A stretch of DNA of 64,000 nucleotides from Paramacrobiotus metropolitanus (lineage: Eukaryota; Tardigrada; Eutardigrada; Parachela; Macrobiotidae). Below the pieces are notes generated by a model. That model had not been told where the DNA came from. It saw nothing but the letters and a program-made list of their open reading frames with translations, and ran no database searches. Made by a program: the position numbers and the translations under genes. Position 1 is the stretch's first letter. The number at the start of each line of letters is the position of its first letter. The stretch spans positions 1,550,001 to 1,614,000 of the forward strand of contig NW_026570229.1 of NCBI RefSeq assembly GCF_019649055.1, read 5' to 3'. Positions 58,801 to 64,000 of this stretch are shown here, piece by piece.

Positions 58801-61473
58801 AATAGGATCCATGGGACATGCCAGTGTAGTGTAACGGCTTGTTATCGCCATCTCCTGAGTGGACAATGTTAGCAAGCAAGCGGTTCCAAAAACCACTTTA
58901 TAAAGAAACTCAGGTGTTTATAAAGAATTATTTTCAAATTTTTTTCAGTAATTTAAAATATTTTCAATAATTTTGTTTAATAAAAGATTACTGAAAATGA
59001 TTTTTTTCAACAATTTTTTTCAATAATTTTTATAAAAATTACACAAGCGTGTTTCAGTTGTCTGGCGGAATTTTTTCTACACGGAATTCATGACGAATTA
59101 TCACGCAGGTAGCTTTTCCATTTATCTGTCTTTATAAACAGCGTACATCATAACACGGCGCAGACGTACGCAACATAAACAACATGTACTGCAACATAAC
59201 CATTTTTTCCCTCACCGTTGGGATTAGCGCCCTGTTCCTCCACGACCCCGGCCAAAACTTGTATAAACCGCGGCAGTGAAAATCCCCACTGATTACCCGA
59301 CCCGGCAGCGTCGTTTTCCGGAGGAACAGCCAATGCGCGCAGCACAAATCCCTCCACAACTGGCTCGGGTTGGCCGGCCAGGACGTGCTGACAAAACGCC
59401 GCTACGGCCGATTTCGCCAGAACGCCGTCCGCGTTGAGCAGGACGTTTAACGGGCGCATCATAATCCGCAACAACGACGCATGGAACTCAGTGGGCGGCC
59501 GCGGGGAGGCGCTGACCAGCGTTCCCGCCAAACGATTCCCCATGATCATCACGCAATGTCTAATTTAATCAACATTTAAAATTAGCGGGAAATAAATTAG
59601 CGCAAGCGGCACGCTTTCCTGTACCACGATTAACGAATGCAAATTAATTTAGCAAATCGAATTGCACAATTTGATACCAAGGTGTTGTCGTTCTAAACTG
59701 CAATTTGCAAATGATATCTATTTACGTGCATTACAAAAATGTTAACACAAATTAATATTTTTCTAATTACATATATTCGTATATTTAAAGTCATCTATTT
59801 TAAAATTATTAAAAATAATAAGATGGTCAGATTTTACACCTAGATTCAAATTATCTGAATCAAATGTGAAAATTTATTAATCAAATCAAGTTTAAAACCC
59901 AATTCATCACAGTACTTAATTTATAGTTTGTACTGAAACAAATTTGAAAATTTATTACTTGCTAAAAATTAGTATTTTATCTTACAGTTATTATGCTAAA
60001 AATTAATAAATTAAAATTTGTAACGGTAATTATCTACTGAAATTTCGAATTTAATTAGAAATTATTTCCCTAAATACGGCGCAACCGGTGACGTTCTGGT
60101 CCATCACTATAGACACCACCATCAACCGAACAGGGAAGTGCGAGCGCCCGCACACATTAACTTCTCACCGAAAATATTCCCGCTCAATCAGGACACGGCA
60201 GATCATCTCCAGCGGTTTCCCAGTGAAATTCCGCTCATCCGTCACGATCTCCACCAGCCGCAGCACCGTCCCGACATGCGGACTGTTGGCTTCGGGTAAC
60301 TGTGCGGCGCGCTGCAGCACAGCGGCGATGAATTTGGCCAGCGTCAGCGCGGCGACGGGATCGGCGCGGCTGGCGGCAACGAGCGCCTCCGCCAGGCGCA
60401 GCGCGTGCTGGCTGAGGAAGAACACGGACTTCTCCTGGTCGGGCAGCACGGCGCGGTTGCGCGGGGCGAAGACGTTGATGCCGCGCATCCGGTGGAGTAA
60501 TCGCGGAACGTCCAGCGGCGATTTGTCCGCGTCTATTTCCTGACGCCACTGCGAACGCTGCAAAAAGAATTTTCTAAAAATTTTCAGAAAATTCAGAAAA
60601 CAACTGTTTCAGATAAAATGTTGGAAAATAAATCCAAAACGTTTTTTTAAAAAATAATAACATTAAAATACCCTATCGAAATAATTCAATTTTAAACATT
60701 TTAAATTTACGTAGAAAATACTGTTCTAAAAATATGGCACTCCATCAAAATTTTTAAAAATCACAGAAAATAATAATTTAGAATAAATTAATAAACGATG
60801 GCATAAAAACCTTCCAAAATGTATAAAGTGAGCAATAACCTACTTAAAAAATTTTAGTTATTGAAATAAAATGAAATTGTCAAAACAATTCGAATGTTTC
60901 GAAAATTACAAAAAAAAAATATTCCATAAAAATTCTCGATATCAAGAAAACCAGCATCTTTAACAGAATTTATCTTCAAAATAAAGAACACACCAAAACA
61001 GCCAAACGAGAACGAGAATGCACATAATAATCTCTTCCAAAAAGCTATGCAGCCATTTCTCACATTTGAGCGGGAAAAAAATGAAAAATAACTTAAAATT
61101 AGAAATAATAAATTTCTTATGAATGAATAAAATAGTAAAGTACCAACCATTCGCGAACGCAGCAGAAAGCGCCGCACCACCGCCTGGATTTTGGTGGCGC
61201 ATTCTGTTTTACGTCGGAGCTCCTAGGAAAAACACGAGAATTCAGACGACGCCTGAAACCAGCGCCTTTTTCGTCCAGCGCGACGCAGTACCTCGCGTTG
61301 TCGACGATCCTCAGCAGCGCGCTTCAACAACTGCTCCCGTGCTTCCTGTACAACACAGCCACTGTCAACCCGCGAAAAACGCTACATTCTGATGGTTGCG
61401 GCCTTACCACACTGCCGAAACCCCGCTGAACCTGACGGGGATTCTTGCGATAATCTCCCTCGAAGGAAAACAT
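49838..61473 (-). CDS. UBE3C: UBE3C-type HECT E3 ubiquitin-protein ligase
   Basis: Thirteen exons on the minus strand: 61408-61473, 61292-61345, 61148-61222, 60169-60557, 59216-59559, 57947-58290, 56773-57090, 55836-56179, 54411-54866, 53405-53759, 52617-52773, 51915-52045, 49838-50005. They total 3201 nt (1066 aa; human UBE3C has 1083), all with GT/AG and matching phases. It begins [13 protein letters not shown], as human MFSFEGDFKTRPK. An IQ motif ([14 protein letters not shown]) lies at about residues 51-64. Helical repeats and an acidic [14 protein letters not shown] stretch follow, then [16 protein letters not shown], then the C-terminal HECT domain with [32 protein letters not shown] and [11 protein letters not shown]. 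The catalytic cysteine is C1034 in [15 protein letters not shown], and the protein ends GFELS. In other animals it extends ubiquitin chains on proteasome-bound substrates. It appears intact. Confidence 0.96.
50247..51183. mobile_element. TA-flanked inverted-repeat element (Tc1/mariner-type MITE), 937 bp
   Basis: Termini CAGAGGGTTATTCAGCCAAG... and its reverse complement match perfectly over 31 bp, and TA lies directly outside both ends (50245-50246, 51184-51185). It sits in UBE3C intron 12. No transposase was recognised. The inner sequence is unlike the 608-bp element at 48797, so it is a separate family. Confidence 0.82.
51331..51350 (-). repeat. A-box-like SINE fragment
   Basis: The minus strand reads GAAATTGTAGTGTAAGGGCT, in UBE3C intron 12. 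Confidence 0.3.
52120..52450. repeat. Diverged tandem repeat in UBE3C intron 11
   Basis: Four to five imperfect units of about 60-65 bp, each with words like TTTAACCATAACAATAATTTA and ATGATGATAAAAAAT, run through the intron. Confidence 0.7.
52555..52574 (-). repeat. A-box-like SINE fragment
   Basis: The minus strand reads GAAATCGTAGTGCATCGGCT, just downstream of UBE3C exon 11's donor. Confidence 0.3.
53365..53384 (-). repeat. A-box-like SINE fragment
   Basis: The minus strand reads GACGTAGAGTAAGGGCAA, ending 21 bases short of the exon 10 boundary. Confidence 0.25.
54010..54040 (-). repeat. tRNA-like SINE fragment
   Basis: The minus strand reads GCGTAGTGAATGGTAGAGCA then GTGGCTG, combining the recurring motif with a TGGTAGAGCA tRNA-style A-box. 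AGCATTCCAAGCTAA about 35 bases on is a possible B-box. Confidence 0.35.
55171..55190 (-). repeat. A-box-like SINE fragment
   Basis: The minus strand reads CAGCGTAGTGCAGTGGCA, in UBE3C intron 8. Confidence 0.3.
55283..55400. repeat. 42-bp tandem repeat, three copies
   Basis: TGAAATACAGATAATATTTT recurs at 55287, 55329 and 55371, an exact 42-bp period with an ATTATT spacer, in UBE3C intron 8. Confidence 0.95.
55642..55660 (+). repeat. A-box-like SINE fragment
   Basis: AAAATCGTAGTGCAGTGGT, the same core as the 6833 copy, on the plus strand. Confidence 0.35.
57496..57510 (+). repeat. A-box-like SINE fragment
   Basis: ATCGTAGTGTACTGGC, a diverged copy in UBE3C intron 6. Confidence 0.25.
58822..58895 (+). 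repeat. tRNA-like SINE fragment with A- and B-box-like parts
   Basis: GTGTAGTGTAACGGCTTGTT is followed about 50 bases later by GCGGTTCCAAAAACC, close to the B-box GGTTCGANTCC. It is one of the better candidates for a Pol III head in the set. Confidence 0.4.
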
Positions 61474-61912
61474 GGTACACAGAAAACACCAAAACTCTTC
61501 AAATCATCGTTAACCGAGGCTGAAAAAATTGTCGGAACGCTCTCGAGGCTTTCAGCTTCTCACATCTTCAGATCAGAAAGAAAAAATCTTGGGAGAGTAT
61601 AATTTTCCCGAGTTTTATCAACGGTCACAGTCAAAATTTAAAATTGCGAAATTACTAGTAGTTCGTCTGTTATTTTTTGGTGTGGAAAATGATTCGTGAA
61701 ATTTCTCCACAGCAGATTCAAGCAGCGAGCATGAATCAGCCAAACGGAAATGCCAATTCCAGCAGTACGGATTTCCATTTTCTAGTTTCAGCCGTCTCCG
61801 CGCTTCCAGTCCAGTTCATACACACTGAATGGAAATTGTCGTATTGCAGTCACAATGCAGTGTATTCAGTACGTTTGTGTGCAAAGTGCAAACGGTGGGC
61901 TAACAGATATGA

Positions 61913-61930
61913 CAGTGTAGTGCAAGGGCT
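61913..61930 (+). repeat. A-box-like SINE fragment
   Basis: CAGTGTAGTGCAAGGGCT, a copy of the recurring motif upstream of UBE3C. Confidence 0.3.
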
Positions 61931-62179
61931 AAAAAGTCCTTTATGTGATCTGCATATCACTAAGCCATAATTCCACAAAATCGCATTTATACAGAACATT
62001 TATTTTTTTTATTTTTTTATTTCAAAGAAGTCTACAACTACTGTACGTTAAATAAACTGCGAACAGCAAATTCATCAGAGCTTCGCGGAGCGTTTTATAT
62101 ACGATATACAGTATTATGATATTATCAAGCAGAAAGTTTTTCTCCCGTTTGTGTGGATTTCTGGATTGTCGCTTTTCAG

Positions 62180-62730
62180 TTATCCCTGATTCGGCTTTAA
62201 CCCCGATAAAAATTACATAGTATCAAAAAATAAAATAGAATTTTATGGTGTAACGATATTCGCGATTTACTACCGTGAAGGTTTATTTCAAGTCATTCTT
62301 CAAAAACTTATTACTGAACATTTTCGAATTATGTGACTTTAATTGTGACACAGATTTCGAATTATGTGACTTTAATTACAGTAATCCCTGATAAAAATTA
62401 CGAAATATTAATAATGATTAAATTTCGTAACATTCGGTATTTATTCCCATGACGTTGATTTTTAGCCGTTCTTGGAAAGAAATAATACTGAAAATGATTA
62501 TTCAAAAATGCTGAATTATGTGATTATGTATTATTCTGAATAATTACAATTCTGAATTATTTGACTTATTATTTATTCTTTGAATTATTCCGAATTAGTT
62601 GACTCCTGTCAAAATTAAAAAAATATTTACAATGATTACAAATTTCGCGATATTCCCGATTTAACACCTTAACAGTTTATTTCAAGCGCATTATTCACCC
62701 AAAAAGCATTATCCAGTACTTATTTAAAAA
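62180..62730. repeat. Diverged tandem repeat, about 200-bp period, three units
   Basis: Three units share, in order, CCTGATAAAAATTAC (or CCGATAAAAATTAC), TTCGCGATTTAC or TTCGCGATATTCCCGATTTA, GTTTATTTCAAG, a CATTATTCA-like stretch and CGAATTATGTGACTTTAATT. Confidence 0.65.
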
Positions 62731-62915
62731 AAACACATTAAGGCACAGAAAAATTGGCACTAAAAAGTATAAAAATTCGGGGAAAACGGACGTCACCCAG
62801 CGAAAAAAAATCCCCGCTCAATCCGGCATCAATCATTCCAGATCTCCACCCGCCAAAACAACAAACAAACCCTGACTGCCGCAAAATGACTAATAAACAC
62901 TGCCGGTTAATCCGT

Positions 62916-64000
62916 TCAGTCGGAATCCTGTCCGTTCTCCTCGTGCACGGTGGCCAGGCCGTTGCGCGTCCCGCTGGCTTCCAGACGTTTCTTCAGATCA
63001 ACCAGATCCAGGTGGTTGCGCTCCGGCGTGGGTTCCCGGCTCAGCGACCGCGAGCGGACGTGGCGTTGGGCGCTGGCGTTGGCCGCGGGGGAAGTGGCCA
63101 GGGAGGCGGAGCGGAGGTTGTAGGGGGCGGGGGAGCGGAGGGGCGTGGTCTCGCGGCTGGTGCGCCGGCTGTCGAAGGAGCCCTCGCGGACCGGGGAGTC
63201 CTCGCGGTCGGATTCGGCCAGCGGCGGAAGATTGTGGCCTACAAAGACATCGTTAACGACATCGGTAAATTACTTACATTCCATGACCTTACAAATGACC
63301 TGCGCGGTACAAACAACCTCTAAAAAATTACCAAACGTTGCTGTTTTATACACCCTACACTGAGACATTATTAAATGCATAAAAATCAATCTAGAGAAAT
63401 AATAAAAAATTAAAAGAAAATTATTAGACGCCGCCAATTTAGATCTTTTTCAATACTGGTAATCGAACCGGGAACGTTTCGAATGAATATCGCCTACACC
63501 GAAACGTACTCCAACCACAAACGCTTAGCAAACCAGTGAAAAAAATGAAAATTCAAATTGACGTAGAAATTTTTTAAAAAACATACAGATATATATTTTT
63601 TAACTAAAAAAAAATACAGTAGTCGTTTACCATTCGTGCGGGGCCCGTTGGCCATACTCCGCTCCCGGGCCGGCGTGACACTGCGCCGCGGACTGACGGT
63701 ATCGTACTCGCTCAACGGCCGGCGTCCCAATTTCTCCCGCACCCCGTCGAACACATCCCGTCCCTTCTGCGCGAACCCCATCAGGCTCTCCTTAACCCCG
63801 CCATTCCCGGCCGGAATGTCTCCGTTTAAATGATTTAATCCCGGCAAGGACACCGGCATGCCGCGTTCCAGCATGGCGCGAATCTCGCGGATCATCTCGG
63901 TGTTGATCTGGTTGATGTCGACGAAGGCGTAGGCGAAGTAGACTAAAATGGCCGCGGCGATGATCCAGAACATGCGCCGGATCATCCACGCGTCGGCGGA
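62916..64000 (-). CDS. Single-pass membrane protein, 3' part of gene (5' end outside window)
   Basis: Two exons are visible on the minus strand: 63631-64000 (runs off the edge) and 62916-63238, joined in phase 1. The visible protein starts SADAWMIRRMFWIIAAAILV, with a hydrophobic helix (about MFWIIAAAILVYFAYAFV), then a polar stretch VDINQINTEMIREIRAMLER, then a long serine/arginine/proline-rich tail (SPRRSVTPARERS, TSRETTPLRSP, RSRSLSREPTPERN) that looks disordered and phosphorylated, ending HEENGQDSD. I do not recognise the family. The repeated TP and SP motifs and the single helix recall inner-nuclear-membrane or ER proteins, but this is a guess. Confidence 0.75.

Larger units (their letters stand above)
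61474..62915. other. Spacer between UBE3C and the right-edge gene
   Basis: About 1.4 kb. The left end should hold the UBE3C promoter; right of the start there is GGCTTTCAGCTTCTCAC but no TATA box I can support. A SINE-like fragment lies at 61913 and tandem repeats at 62180-62730. Confidence 0.5.

Noticed and set aside
1-64000. CRISPR arrays, rRNA genes, intact tRNA genes
   Set aside because: None seen. The tRNA-like motifs lack a complete cloverleaf.

Overview
This window is animal genomic DNA: genes are split by many spliceosomal introns, exons are GC-rich while introns and spacers are very AT-rich, and the recognisable proteins (an SLC27 fatty-acid transport protein, UBE3C, an apolipoprotein-D-type lipocalin) are metazoan. 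The species cannot be named from the sequence. An invertebrate, perhaps ecdysozoan, fits the small introns, the secreted-protein clusters and the element content.

Layout. 0.7-8.6 kb (+): a nine-exon SLC27/FATP acyl-CoA synthetase, with a piggyBac-like TTAA-flanked insertion in its fourth intron. 9.1-11.2 kb (+): a small two-EF-hand gene with one odd splice donor. 14.1-23.4 kb: a Ty3/Gypsy LTR element with identical 257-bp LTRs and a TGGT target duplication, carrying gag, pol and extra unidentified 3' coding sequence. 23.9-47.2 kb: a cluster of six secreted, cysteine-containing proteins of about 240-374 aa (five on the minus strand, one on plus) whose C-termini look like zona pellucida (ZP) modules. 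Four or five of them share intron phases, two are recent tandem duplicates, and a lipocalin gene sits in their midst. 49.8-61.5 kb (-): a complete 13-exon UBE3C HECT ubiquitin ligase of 1066 aa. 62.9-64.0 kb (-): the 3' end of a single-pass membrane protein gene that runs off the right edge.

No operon-like coupling is expected. The ZP-like cluster is the most coherent unit: signal peptides, no visible membrane anchors, shared intron phases, and a striking excess of the nuclear-receptor half-site AAAGGTCA in its non-coding DNA (17 copies in about 24 kb), including copies 30-42 bp upstream of three start codons. This suggests a co-regulated extracellular-matrix or cuticle-like gene set.

Repeats include two TA-flanked inverted-repeat elements (608 and 937 bp) with perfect 59- and 31-bp arms, intronic tandem repeats, and about 16 scattered degenerate copies of a tRNA A-box-like motif that may mark an undescribed SINE family concentrated at 47-62 kb and 0-7 kb but absent from the ZP-like cluster.
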